A stretch of DNA of 64,000 nt, from the NCBI GenBank assembly GCA_017893485.1, contig CM030358.1, forward strand, positions 147,945,363-148,009,362. Direction: 5' to 3'. Positions 24,215 to 33,976 of the stretch are shown here, one piece after another. Source of the DNA: Hemerocallis citrina. Taxonomy: Eukaryota; Streptophyta; Magnoliopsida; Asparagales; Asphodelaceae. Every line of letters starts with the position of its first letter. The stretch's first letter is position 1. A model generated the notes under the pieces. The model made no database searches and was not told the DNA's origin. It saw nothing but the letters and a program-made list of their open reading frames with translations. Position numbers and translations under genes: made by a program.

Positions 24215-24478
24215 TTTTTTTTTTTTTTTGGCAACAATACTGTCATTGCAGTAGATATAAGGAAATATACGCAACGACATTTGTCGTGTCCAATTTACAC
24301 ACAATCTAGCGCAACGACATTTATCGTTTCCAATCTACACACAATCTGGCGGGGATGTGTGAAGGCCCGGGAAAATTTTGTTTTATTTTTAGCAACGACT
24401 TTCGCGTTGCCGTAACTAATTTTCACAACGACTAAAACGTCGTTGCCAAAACCTCGTTGCGAAAAAGGGGTTTTCTTG
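24215..24478. repeat. Right subterminal repeats and terminus of the CACTA element
   Basis: Repeated GCAACGACATTTGTCGT and GCAACGACTTTCGCGTTGC motifs lead to the terminus GGGGTTTTCTTG. The terminal TAGTG is missing and the join runs straight into GGATCAGTTTAG of the Tat LTR. Confidence 0.85.
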
Positions 24479-24825
24479 GGATCAGTTTAGAAATGTAATC
24501 TCCGTGATCTGATAAGGAATATAATCCCCGTAATCAGATTAGGAATGTAATCCCTAATTCCTAGTAAGGAGATAGATGTGAATCAGGGCCGTTGATTAGT
24601 ACTAACCAGAGACCCTGATCCTATCCCGCTGAACCGAGCTCGCTGCGGGTTGGAACCCGCACCCAGTTGGAGATGGACCCGTTCGCGGGTTAATGGGCCT
24701 TTGAGAATGAGACCCAGTACCCGCTTCGGACCCATCTGTAGGTGAAATTACCATTTTACCCCTAAGTTTCAAGATTCGTGCTCGATTTGGACGGTTCCGA
24801 TTTAACCCCATTTTTAGTCATATCA

Positions 24826-24830
24826 AATAG
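24826..24830. repeat. Target site duplication (right) of the Tat element
   Basis: AATAG follows the LTR end ATATCA and is identical to 3132-3136. Confidence 0.9.
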
Positions 24831-25909
24831 CATCAAGTGCTATCCCTTCAAATCAATCCGAAGAAATAAATAAATGACTCAATTATGGGGGCACACTCAA
24901 ATCAATCCGAAGCTCTGCATGAATTACAAAGCAGGCTCAGGCTCAAAATAGAGCAAATAAATGACTAAACAGAGTAAAAGAAAGATCTGCTCACTGATAA
25001 AGAAAAGAAGTAACTCAATTATGCAAGCAGGCTGAAATCAGTCAGAGCTCGGCATACATCTTTTGCATTTGAAGCAACTAAATATACTAAGCAGAGAGGT
25101 AAAGGAAGATTTCTTTATTAATATAGCAAAGCATCCTTTCTAAACATTCGTAAAATGCGCAGAAATTTGAGAAATAAAACTGAACCTAAATGCATGTGCA
25201 TTCAGGACTCTACAAACACTGGAATAACAAACCAGCTAACCTTCCTTTTTTCATCAAAAAATGAATTGCTTTACAGAGATCATATTACCATTTTAGGTAT
25301 TTCTCCATATATGAAAAGCAATCCATAAGAATCATTTATACAACTTAAGAAAAAAATGCACAAGGAGTTCCATCGTTATAAAATATGCAATCCATAGAGA
25401 TTTGGAGTTACATCTTCGATTGAGTATGACATATGAAATAAAGTAGTTTTAAGTTGGATCTGTGGGAGTGGAACATTTTAGTTTTAAAAAAAGTCACAAT
25501 TCTAACAATGCAATGGGAGTAATGCAATGGGAGAAACTATGTTTCAAGCACTAAATATTATACAGATACCGACGTTAGGAATTGGGCAACCATATAAAGC
25601 TTCAAACCATTAGCTGCACGTGAAATTGCTTATATACTCAAGCAGGTAATTGATCTTTCCACTGAAGGTCTTTCCTTGCAGTACAAACAATGGCCTATGT
25701 GAGGGGAGTATTTAGATTGTTTGATTGGTTTAGGGCTTTCTAGCACTACTTTGTAGTAACAATATACTCACAAGATAACTTTTATGAAGTATTGCTAGAA
25801 TAACCTTAAACAATAGGATATAATAATTTGGTTTAAGGTACTAGAAAATATAGGTTGGGAATAATAAGAGATGAAACTATAATAAAATGATACAAAAACC
25901 AAAACAAAC

Positions 25910-26017
25910 CTGAGTGAGTAGGTATCCCCAGAAAAAAGATGACTGTATCAGACCTACAGTTGCTGGATTCCAGTTAAACTCTGCTGACATAGGAAGTATG
26001 GCAATGCTTATATTCAC
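25910..26017 (-). pseudogene. Single exon of a PHT4-type anion/phosphate transporter
   Basis: A 108-bp exon (36 codons, phase 0 at both ends) lies between a CAG acceptor and a CAG|GTTTGT donor. It reads [19 protein letters not shown] and then [11 protein letters not shown], the wording of the early transmembrane part of plant PHT4 (SLC17-like) transporters. I see no neighbouring exons of this gene, so it is a captured fragment and not a gene. Confidence 0.8.
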
Positions 26018-26413
26018 CTGGAGCAAGTAAATTCTATTTGTCCAATAGGTTAATATAACTTGTGTACGGTTACTGTGAAGATTTTTTTTTCATGAAAAAC
26101 ACTGAGGAAACCCTCCCCGCATTTTATTAGTAAGATTGAACGAGAAATAACAAGTGCAATAAGAGCATGATACACATACTATCCCACATTTGAATCAATG
26201 CCAAATTTAGTATCAGAGAGCTCAACACCAAATTTAGTATATAAGAGCGTAACCTACTCATCCAAACGTGGGAGGAAAAAAAAACTTCACCAAAAACTGC
26301 CATGCCTCATGCAATTAGTATTCTCTGGATCTACATTTGCCATTAAAGATCGGTAATAAACGTGATAGACAACAAGAACACATGAAAACTATGATCTTTT
26401 TATGAAAGTTAAC

Positions 26414-26572
26414 CTTAATATCGGGACGCAAATGATCGTGCCATCTTTCTCGACACTGCTTCCCAATCCTTCCAACCAACTTCTTAGCAATTTGAGACCA
26501 TTTCCTAACTCCATGCAGTGGCAGACGTAGACGAAGACCATTCACGAACCGCTCTTCATCCTCTTGCTACCA
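26414..26572 (-). pseudogene. Broken MYB R2-repeat exon
   Basis: The minus strand reads VRKWSQIAKKLVGRIGKQCR, then ERWHDHLRPDIK followed by a donor GTTAAC, the second and third helices of an R2 MYB repeat of the MYB98/MYB118 type. The first helix is disturbed: W is followed by a TAG stop and then QEDEERFVNG and a non-homologous stretch. No R3 exon is recognisable to the left. It is a pseudogene fragment lying close to the PHT4 exon in the same element. Confidence 0.75.
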
Positions 26573-27148
26573 TTCACAACTAGTTCAACATTATTCCTAC
26601 TCTTAATCCCACAAAAATCTCTGTCATAATTGAAGATACAGTATGAAGCTTCCCCATTTACAACGGGCCCATCATTATAAATCCCACTCTTGTTCAAATG
26701 ATGGAGGAAGCACACAAATATTTGCACCGATATTAGGCCGCGTAACCTCATACATTACTAACCCATCCTTGTTGATCTCTCTCTCACATGGGCTTGATAG
26801 AAACCTCTCTAATGGAGTTAACATCCTAGTAATTTTCTAAGTAATTTTGATCATCAAGTAATTTTGAACCAATATATTAGTGCATCTAGTAATTTTGATC
26901 ATGTTACAAACTTAAGTAAACATAAAGCACTACCAAATAAAATTGCTTACATTCAGATCTGCCTCGTTAATTCAAGCTCCTCCGCTCGCCCCCTTTCCCA
27001 CATCAAGAACAAATCTACATAAAATTGATGGAATAAAGAACAATCATACAACAATTCCAGACCCAGGGTTTGTGTAGAAAGAGAGAGTGAGAAGAGATAA
27101 TAATTTTGTTGTTCTTAATTCAAGAACAAACCTAGGGTTTGTGAAAAG

Positions 27149-27412
27149 GAAGGGGCGACAGCGGGGGAGGGGGCGGCGATGGGGTGGCGATGGGGGAAGG
27201 GGTGACGTCGGGGGAGGGGGGCGACAATGGGGGAAGGAGCGACGGCGGGGGAGGGGGGCGGCGATGGGGGAAGGGGCGACGGCGGGGTGGGGGGGGTGGC
27301 GATGGGGCAGCAATGGGGGAAGGGGTGACGTCGGAGGAGGGAGGGCGGCGATGCTGGAAGGGGCAGCGACGGTGCGGCGATGGGGGATGGCGACGTCGGG
27401 GGAGGGGGGAGG
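27149..27412 (+). repeat. G-rich minisatellite
   Basis: Irregular units of about 30-40 bp built from GGGGGAGGGG, GCGGCGATGG and GGGAAGGGGTGACG. The plus strand has many runs of four or more G and should form G-quadruplexes. The long ORFs across it are low-complexity Gly/Arg or Pro/His strings and not genes. Confidence 0.85.
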
Positions 27413-27691
27413 ATTTGTAAGGAGGGAGATGGAGAGTTTTGATTTAAAAAAATGGGAGAAAGTAAAAATGAGAGAGAGAGAGAGAGCCAGCGCCAGCTGC
27501 GTTTCTATCCGTAACCTACATCGGTGTTTCCACTAAAAAATGCCGGTGTATACCTACCTAGACCGGCGGTTTTTCAAAGCGTCGGTGTAGAGTTGAATTT
27601 TTTGTTCCCACAGGTTATCTAGTTTCTACGGCGGCGTTTCTATCCCAGCGCCGGGATAGAAACGCCGGAGTAGAACCATTTTGTTGTAGTG

Positions 27692-28232
27692 GATTAGGAG
27701 TAATACTAAATCAATCATTGATGTCCATACTATTTGAATAAATTACTATTCAATTGTACTGCATCTCTACTACTACAAATTTGACACACAACGTTACCTA
27801 GTGTCTCCAGAATTGACACAAAGTTGCCGAGTGTCTCCTATGAAACTGACTTGCTAGAATCTATTTGATAAAAAAATGCGAACATAGCGATGCCAGGATG
27901 TATCATGGAAATACCCTCCTACCCAAACCCAACCATTTCCAATCAACACGTCCAAACCACTGCAACAAAGGAACTTCCTAGAAACCACCTACTCTTTTAA
28001 GCTAGTCCCCATTTGGCCCATCTTATCTCACCCCACCTGTAGAACTTTCTCAAAGGTCTTCCCCTTAAATAGAACCCCTCACTCCATTGCAACCAAACCA
28101 GACCCTAGTTCATTGCTTTCCAAACTCCATGGCTAAACCCCACACTGAACCCACGTTCCAAACCCAAAGCCCAAAACCATACACCCAGATGTGCACGCTA
28201 AACAAAACCAACCCCCCCAAAAGGCCATTCTT
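27692..28232 (+). promoter_or_regulatory. Upstream region of the HSF gene
   Basis: Non-coding sequence between the CACTA-like end and the MITE in the leader. A heat-shock-element-like AGAACTTTCTCAAAG (28041-28055; GAAnnTTC with an imperfect third box) and a TATA-like TTAAATA (28065-28071) lie about 400 bp before the start codon. An upstream ORF of 78 codons starts at the ATG at 28129 and ends at 28365. Use of these sites is inferred from position. Confidence 0.4.
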
Positions 28233-28241
28233 ATTTCCATT

Positions 28242-28414
28242 GAGTAATGCTTTAGCCACTACCAATTTCACTACCATTTTCTTCACTACCTTAGGTGGCA
28301 TACTCCTATTGGAGAGTACTCCCACCTACTGTATCATTCCCTACCTATTGGAATATGCCACATAAGGTAGTGAAGAAAAATGTAGTGAAATTGGTAGTGG
28401 CTCTAGCATTACTC
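28242..28414. mobile_element. MULE-type MITE in the HSF leader
   Basis: This 173-bp foldback has terminal inverted repeats GAGTAATGCTTTAGCCACTA (left) and GAGTAATGCTAGAGCCACTA (right, other strand), continuing with CCAATTTCACTAC. It is flanked by a perfect 9-bp duplication ATTTCCATT (28233-28241 and 28415-28423). Nine-bp duplications are typical of Mutator-like elements. It lies between the proposed TATA box and the HSF start codon. Confidence 0.88.
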
Positions 28415-28453
28415 ATTTCCATTTCAGGCAAGCATAGAGAGATAGACACAAAA

Positions 28454-31400
28454 ATGGAGGAAGAGCAGGTGGTGGTGGTTGTGAAGGATGAGACTGAGGA
28501 GGAGGAAGATGAAGTTGTGGAGATTATGATGACCCCGAAGCCACTGGCTGGGTTGATTGAAACAGGGCCACCTCCATTTCTGACCAAGATTTTCGAGATG
28601 GTGGAGGACCCATCGACTGATGCTGTGATTTCTTGGAGTGCTGCAAGGAACAGCTTCATTGTTTGGGATTCACATAGCTTTGCAGGAAATCTTCTCCCTA
28701 ACTACTTCAAGCACAACAACTTTTCGAGCTTCGTTCGACAACTTAATACTTATGTAAGTAAAATCAATCCCCCCCCTCCCTCCCTTTTTCTGTTGCATTT
28801 GATTGATTGAAACTGTCGGTTTTAAAAAATATGGGTTTTGGGTTTTGAGATTTTGGGGAAAGGGAGAGAGAAGAAGAACTCAGAAGATGCTACAGAGTTT
28901 GTTTTTTGCCTTCATAGGCCACTTTTTGGAAATATTTGCGTTTAAGGGTCAGTTTCCCAACTATTAGGGGGTGTTTGGTACACGGATTGGAGAATTATCA
29001 GCAATTAGTGGATTTCCAGGAATATGAGGGTGGGAATGAAGATTCCCGAGAATGTTGCAATGCTGTGTTTGGTATACGATATTACATGCCTGAGAATACT
29101 TTATTACCGTGTTTGGTATAGAATAATTCATTCCCATCAATCCATCTCTATAGTAGACATTATCGAAAATACCCTTTTGGCTTTATATAAAAATAAATAA
29201 ATATAAAAGTTAAACTAGATTCATAGGTAAATAAAAGAGCATAACAAAAAGGAAAAATGAAATGTATTAATTAACACGAGACATATGTACTTAAATATAT
29301 ACAAATGAAACAATAAAGTTCATAGAAGAAAATTTCAACTCCATATATTTCAACAAGTTTTAAATAAAAAATAACATAAAAGAATTGAACTCAGAATATG
29401 CTAGGCAGTTGGACATTTGCACCCATATGCCAAATAAATAAATAATATAGATTCATAAAGGAACCCACGGACACACAAATCACAAGATAGCATGTGCAAT
29501 ATACGTGCAAAAGCAAAGAGACAAAACAGCATCAGAGCACACAAAGAGACTGCAACAACAGCATACAAAGAAGACTGCTGCAACAGTGGCAACGGACTTG
29601 GGATCGACGGCCTGACGGCGTTGGCTGGAGGCGCGACATCGACGAGGAGCGGGCGACGCTCAGGGGGAAATGGCGCTGGTGGTCGGCGTCGAAATAGGGA
29701 GCAGCGACAGGGCTTGGGTCTTGGGGTTTCGGGCGCCGTTGTCGAAAGGGAAAGGGGGAGGAGCGGGGGGGTTGCTGGTGGCGCTAGGGGAGGGTCGCCG
29801 GAGGTGGAGCAAAGGGGGGGGGTTCAGGAAGATGTACAGTAAAGGGGATTTGGGTTTTTGGGTTCTGATTGTTGTCGACGAGCGGGAAAGAGAACAGGGG
29901 GGTGCCGACGCGCGTCAGGGGGGTGCGATGGAGGAGGAAGCGGCGCTCGACGGGAGGTCAGGGCTCGCCGAAAGCGGTCGAGGAAGGAGGTGAAGGTTTT
30001 TGGGTTCTTGTCTGTTGTTGAAAGGGAAAGGGGGAGGGTGTTTTGGGTATGCAATAGTCTCACTTATTTTTTATGTGGAGGAATCCACAAATCTCACCAT
30101 TTTCAAGGGGAATGTTTATCCTTCCAAACTAATTATTTTGATAACCCTGAAAATTTAAGATTATTTACAAAACTATACCTATGTCTTACCAAACCAGGTA
30201 ATCAAGAGGGTAATCCCAGATTTCCTTATACATTACTGCGTACCAAAGCCCCCTTAGTGTTTATGGGCTACTCTATGCCACGTCAGTAGCGGCCGCTATT
30301 CCCAATAGCGGCCTCTTCATTTTCGAGGTCGCTAATGGGAATAACGGCTTATGCTTTAATTTTTTTTTGAATTTTTTGTTTGTTGTCGCTATTCCCACTT
30401 GAGACCTTAGTATATATGAGGTCGCTGATGGGATCGACGACCTCAAATGAATGTATTGAGACACTTAGCAATATCTAGACAACTTTTGCTCTTTTGGGAA
30501 AAAAATTTTAAAACTGAGGTCGCTATGAGGTTACTAATGGGTTTAGATTACTGTATTGAGACACTTAGCGATATCTAGATAGCTTTTGCTCTTTTGGATT
30601 TTTTTTTTAAAAAATGAGGTCGCTATTCCCAATAGCGACCTAAGTTTTAAAATTTTTCACAAAAGAGCAAAAGATGTCTAGATATCGCTAAGTGTCTCAA
30701 TACATTCATTTGAGGTCGCTAATCCCATCAGCGACCTCATTATATATTAAGGTCACTAGTGGGAATTGCGACAGCAAACAAAAAATTCAAAAAAAGTTAA
30801 AACATAGTCCGCTATTCCCATTAGCGACCTCAAAAATGAAGAGACAATTATTGGGAATAGCAACCGCTGCTCACGTGGCACAAAGTAGCCCACGAGTGCT
30901 AATAGTTTGGAAACTAGCCCTTAAACACAAATATTTTCAAAAAGTGGCCTATGAAAGCAAAAAATTCCATTTTTACTACTGTTTAGCACATAAGTGGAAA
31001 TCTGGCCTGATCTATTGGTGATTATAGTGACTGTAGATTTTGTATTTATTTTTTCTTTTATAGTTTATGGGGTTCAATTAAAAAAATAAAATAAAATTCT
31101 TCTGATATTTGTGAGAATAATGGGTATTACCATTGATCTAGGATTCAAGATGTCAATATTTTTCACTTGTTATTATTTTGTATTCTTTAATGGCTAATCT
31201 TTGTTTTGGGAGGGTTATGTTGGGTTTATGTCTTACATACTATGGTTCGATATGAAGAGAAGACGATGAAGCGAGAAGAGGTTCGAAGCGTCGATAGTGG
31301 AAGAAGAAAGAGGAACAACAACAACATGAATTATCAAGTCAGGGGCAGTCGACTGCCACTTTGGGCAGTCGATCGACCAAGCCCTCTGACTTCGTCAAGC

Positions 31401-33212
31401 CTATTGCAGTCGGCTGTGTTTGGATGTAGTCAATCGACAACGGCTGGAAGCAGCATACAGGTCGGGTATGGATGATCTGTTTTAAGCCCCATCTTCCTCA
31501 CCAAGTTAGTTCGTACGGTTCTTATCGTATAGCTTTTTCTTCAACAATTATTGTATCAAGACTACAACTTAGGGCTTTTCTAGTTCTCTATACATAATTG
31601 TAACGGCCTCATTTGAGAGGTAAGTGTGTAAGAGCGTACTTCATTGAGAGTTCTCCATTGTAAACAACATATTATTATGTGAGGCTTGAAAGACGGATAG
31701 GTTCTTGGTGAGAGTGTTTGTAACTCTTGTATCTTCTCTCGTTGAATAATATCTTGTTTATTTTTTCCTCGGAATTAGGGTTCGACCAAACCGGCACAAA
31801 CTTGTGCACTTTTGTGTGTTTGGTTTGATCTACTATTGCTTGGTGGTTTGTTCGTAGTAATCAGTTGTCACAAACTCAAACTCAGTAGCGAATTCCTAAC
31901 AGGTTGCTCATAACTAGAGATTTTCAGTTAAACCTACGTATTTTATATTGTCTTCTTAGTAGCCTGAATTTACATATGCATTTGGTATTTAATAAATTTG
32001 TTAATTATGGTTAGAATACTTCCTCGCAACCAACACAACATGATTCATTTGGACACATTTACATTGATTTTGAAATGTGTCGAGATATTGCGTCAGTAGT
32101 TCTCTTAATTTGAACCAAAAGGCAAATTTATCTTTAGGGGTTGAAGCTGTGAGTACAGGATGCAATAATGGAGAAACTTGAAGATATTCCAGAGAACCGT
32201 AGACATTTTTAGACAAGAAGTTGGAATTTTCGATAACCGAATCAACAGCCTTAATGAACTGATTCATTTCATTTTATCAAACCTTCCCACATTGCTACAT
32301 CATGGGGGCTCTGGAAACCTGCTTCTTTTTTCAATTACATTTCTTTATTTTACATTTTTTTTGGGGGGCATTGTCTAGATCTTTTCCTGTTTCTTAAGTA
32401 CCAACTAAAATTGCGAACTTGTGAACTTGCCATGCTATCAACAGGGATTTCGAAAGGTTGATCCAGACAGATGGGAGTTTGCCAATGCGAGGTTTCTAGG
32501 TGGCCAAAGGCATCTCCTCAAAGATATCAAGAGACGACGAAACATCAACCAGTCCTCACAAAACCTCCCTAAACAACTCGGACTTCACATCGGAACAGAA
32601 GCTTGTATTGATCTGGGTCAATTCGGGCTTGAAACTGAAGCAGAACAGCTGAAGAGAGACCACACCGTTCTCCGTGGAGAGATCACAAAGCTGGGGCAAC
32701 AGAATCAGAGCTCTCAGGAACAAGTCATGGAAATGAAGCAGAGGATTCAACGGGCAGAGAGGAAGCAGAGAAAGACGATGGTTTTCGTGGCCAAAGCTCT
32801 CACGAATCCTGCTCTCCTTCAACAGTTACTACTAAGGAGCGAGCACAAACAGCAGCTGTTGGAAAATGCAGGCAGGAAAAGGCGACTTCCATCAAACCTC
32901 GAGAATCTGGAAGTGGAAGTAAGTGAAGGAACTGGGACTGAAGTGGAGATACTGGGCATGATTTCTGAAATGGTTGGTGGCAATGTAGGGGATGAACAAG
33001 ATAAGGTGATCCTCAAATCGAGCAATCCGGTAAATGACGAAGGAGTCACTGAAGAGATATGGGGGGAGTTACTAAGCGAGGATCTGCTGCCAAAAACTGG
33101 AACAGAGGAAGGAGATGAGAAGGGGGTTGATACTGGAGTTGAGGTGGATGATGATCTGTTAGATGTTGAGAGCTTGGTGGATCAAATGGGATTTATGGGA
33201 TCACAACCCTAG
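28454..33212 (+). CDS. Class A heat shock transcription factor (HSFA2/A6/A7-like)
   Basis: Exon 1 is 28454-28753 and exon 2 is 32445-33212 (donor TAT|GTAAGT, acceptor CAACAG|GGA, phase 0), giving 355 residues. The DNA-binding domain (about residues 40-133) starts [12 protein letters not shown], and the intron splits it after RQLNTY before [12 protein letters not shown], the conserved HSF position. Then come the HR-A/B oligomerisation coiled coil, a basic RKRRLPS nuclear signal, an AHA activation motif ([13 protein letters not shown]) and a C-terminal LVDQMGFM resembling the nuclear export signal. It would bind heat shock elements as a trimer and activate chaperone genes. The ATG at 28454 was chosen for its context (AAAAATGG) and for normal family length; two in-frame ATGs lie upstream in the MITE. 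The frame is intact. Subclass A2 versus A6/A7 is not settled. Confidence 0.93.
28967..30253. mobile_element. PIF/Harbinger-like non-autonomous element in HSF intron 1
   Basis: The ends are GGGGGTGTTTGGTAC and, inverted, GGGGGCTTTGGTACG, flanked by TTA on both sides (28964-28966 and 30254-30256), the Harbinger target preference. The 1.29-kb interior has a GC-rich part (29600-30000) with Gly/Arg-type ORFs that look like low-complexity leader or captured sequence, not a transposase. Confidence 0.65.
30255..30900. mobile_element. Long foldback element in HSF intron 1
   Basis: The two halves are near-complete inverted repeats. The ends are AGTGTTTATGGGCTAC and, inverted, AGCACTCGTGGGCTAC. Each arm repeats the module GAGGTCGCTAATGGGAATAG in both orientations. 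Transcription through the intron would give a hairpin of roughly 300 bp per arm. There is no coding capacity. Confidence 0.75.
31218..31900 (+). mobile_element. Solo LTR, probably Copia type, in HSF intron 1
   Basis: The insert begins TGTTGGGTTTATG and ends AATTCCTAACA (683 bp). It is flanked by GGTTA (31213-31217) and GGTTG (31901-31905), a 5-bp duplication with one change. It has the style of a Copia LTR (TGTTGGG...CTAACA, TTGTAACTCTTGTA-like termination region), but no coding part supports the superfamily. It contains two degenerate AGTCGACT pairs at 31347/31367 and 31408/31428. The remaining intron (31906-32444) shows no further element. Confidence 0.7.
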
Positions 33213-33597
33213 AATGATGAACTAAGGCAGTGTCAATCCTATACTATTTTGGGTATGTTCATGTACTTTCAAAACTTGCTATAAGGATACTAATCTGTTG
33301 TTAGATCATATGATATGTGTAATTATCTGTAAATAGCATGAGCCTTTTTCTTCTGTTAGAGGAAGGAGATGAGAAGGGGGTTGATACTGGAGTTGAGGTG
33401 GATGGTGACTTATTAGATGTTGAGAGCTTGGTGGATCAAATGGGATTTATGGGATCACAACCCTATAATGCATGAACTAATGCAGTGTCAATCCTGTACT
33501 ATTTTGGGTATGACTTTCAAAACTTGCTAACCTGTTGTTATATCATATGATATGCATTATTTTGTGTAAATAGCATGAGCCCGTTTCTTCTGTTGGG
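33105..33597 (+). repeat. Tandem duplication of the HSF C-terminal coding end and 3' UTR
   Basis: The block from GAGGAAGGAGATGAGAAG at 33105 recurs at 33359 (254-bp offset). Copy 1 includes the last 35 codons, stop and 3' flank. Copy 2 repeats the same C-terminal codons with few changes but reads on three codons to a later stop. Copy 2 lies downstream of the functional stop and is normally untranslated. Confidence 0.92.
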
Positions 33598-33976
33598 TTT
33601 GTGTTTTAGGATGATGGGGACTTTGTACAGTAGCTGGCTGATCAGCAATCGGCTGGAATCTGAAATCGCTATTTTGTTGCGCAACTCTGAATTCACTATT
33701 TTATCCACCTCTTAGTTGTAAATTTTATCACCTGATGGAGGATCATTTCTGCTTATGCTTGCAAATGCCAGCTTTTAACAGTGTTCATTCTTTTGTTTTA
33801 GTTGCTTGAAGTCTTCATTTCCTTTTTCTCTTAATGGCATCTCCAGCTTTTTGCCCTGTAGATTTTAGAGATTTATTAGTATTTATTTGTTTATTTATTC
33901 TTTTCTCAGTTTGTTGAGTATTTTCTTGCCATCCGACACCATTCCTCAAAACCTGGACTTAGCTTACAGTCTGTAT
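33598..33976. other. Intergenic sequence after the HSF gene
   Basis: T-rich sequence likely to include the HSF 3' end; no gene or element is recognised. Confidence 0.4.

Larger units (their letters stand above)
18053..24478 (-). mobile_element. CACTA (En/Spm) transposon carrying host gene fragments
   Basis: The left end is CACTACAAGAAAAACCC, the classic CACTA terminus. The right end is GGGGTTTTCTTG, its inverted partner but lacking the last bases TAGTG. Both subterminal zones (18066-18600 and 24215-24470) are packed with GCAACGAC and GTCGTTGC motifs in both orientations, the expected binding sites of the accessory transposase. Inside are one transposase-type exon and pieces of at least two host genes with their introns, so capture was at DNA level. 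No catalytic TnpD-type transposase was found; it is probably non-autonomous. Between the named pieces (18620-19220, 19560-20290, 20870-22120, 23450-24200) I see only AT-rich, intron-like DNA. Confidence 0.88.
3137..24825 (-). mobile_element. Tat-lineage Ty3/gypsy retrotransposon, degenerate, with two nested insertions
   Basis: Two LTRs, about 618 and 613 bp once the insertions are removed, flank a minus-strand internal region in the order PBS, gag, protease, RT, RNase H, a second (archaeal-type) RNase H, integrase, then a long 3' region with tandem repeats and antisense genes, then a polypurine tract. The dual RNase H, the PBS type and the repeat-rich 3' region are hallmarks of the Tat lineage. 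My by-eye comparison gives about 20 differences per 610 bp between the LTRs, so it is not recent. Its 3' LTR contains an Athila solo LTR and its 5' LTR a CACTA transposon. Every coding domain carries stops, frameshifts or active-site changes, so it cannot move on its own. Confidence 0.93.
17787..24825 (-). repeat. 5' LTR of the Tat element (split by a CACTA transposon)
   Basis: The LTR parts are 17787-18052 and 24479-24825. Together they match the 3' LTR, from TGTTACCGC to ATATCA. A few bases present at the join in the other LTR (CTTAG) are missing around the CACTA insertion. Confidence 0.9.
24831..27691. mobile_element. Right portion of a second CACTA-like element carrying host exons
   Basis: The right end is CCATTTTGTTGTAGTG (27676-27691), the inverted form of the common CACTACAACAAAA terminus. 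The last 200 bp carry repeated CGGCGTTTCTA, GCCGGTG and CACCGGC-like subterminal motifs. Two exons of unrelated host genes lie inside, both on the minus strand. The left terminus was not located; it may lie left of the Tat insertion, before 3132. Sequence outside the named exons is AT-rich and intron-like. Confidence 0.6.

Noticed and set aside
24831..26600. Real PHT4 and MYB genes interrupted by transposons
   Set aside because: Only one exon of each is recognisable within several kilobases, the MYB exon is broken, and a CACTA-type terminus follows.
27044..27536. Long Gly/Arg and Pro/His-rich ORFs
   Set aside because: Low-complexity reading of the G-rich minisatellite in several frames; no domain and no splice logic.
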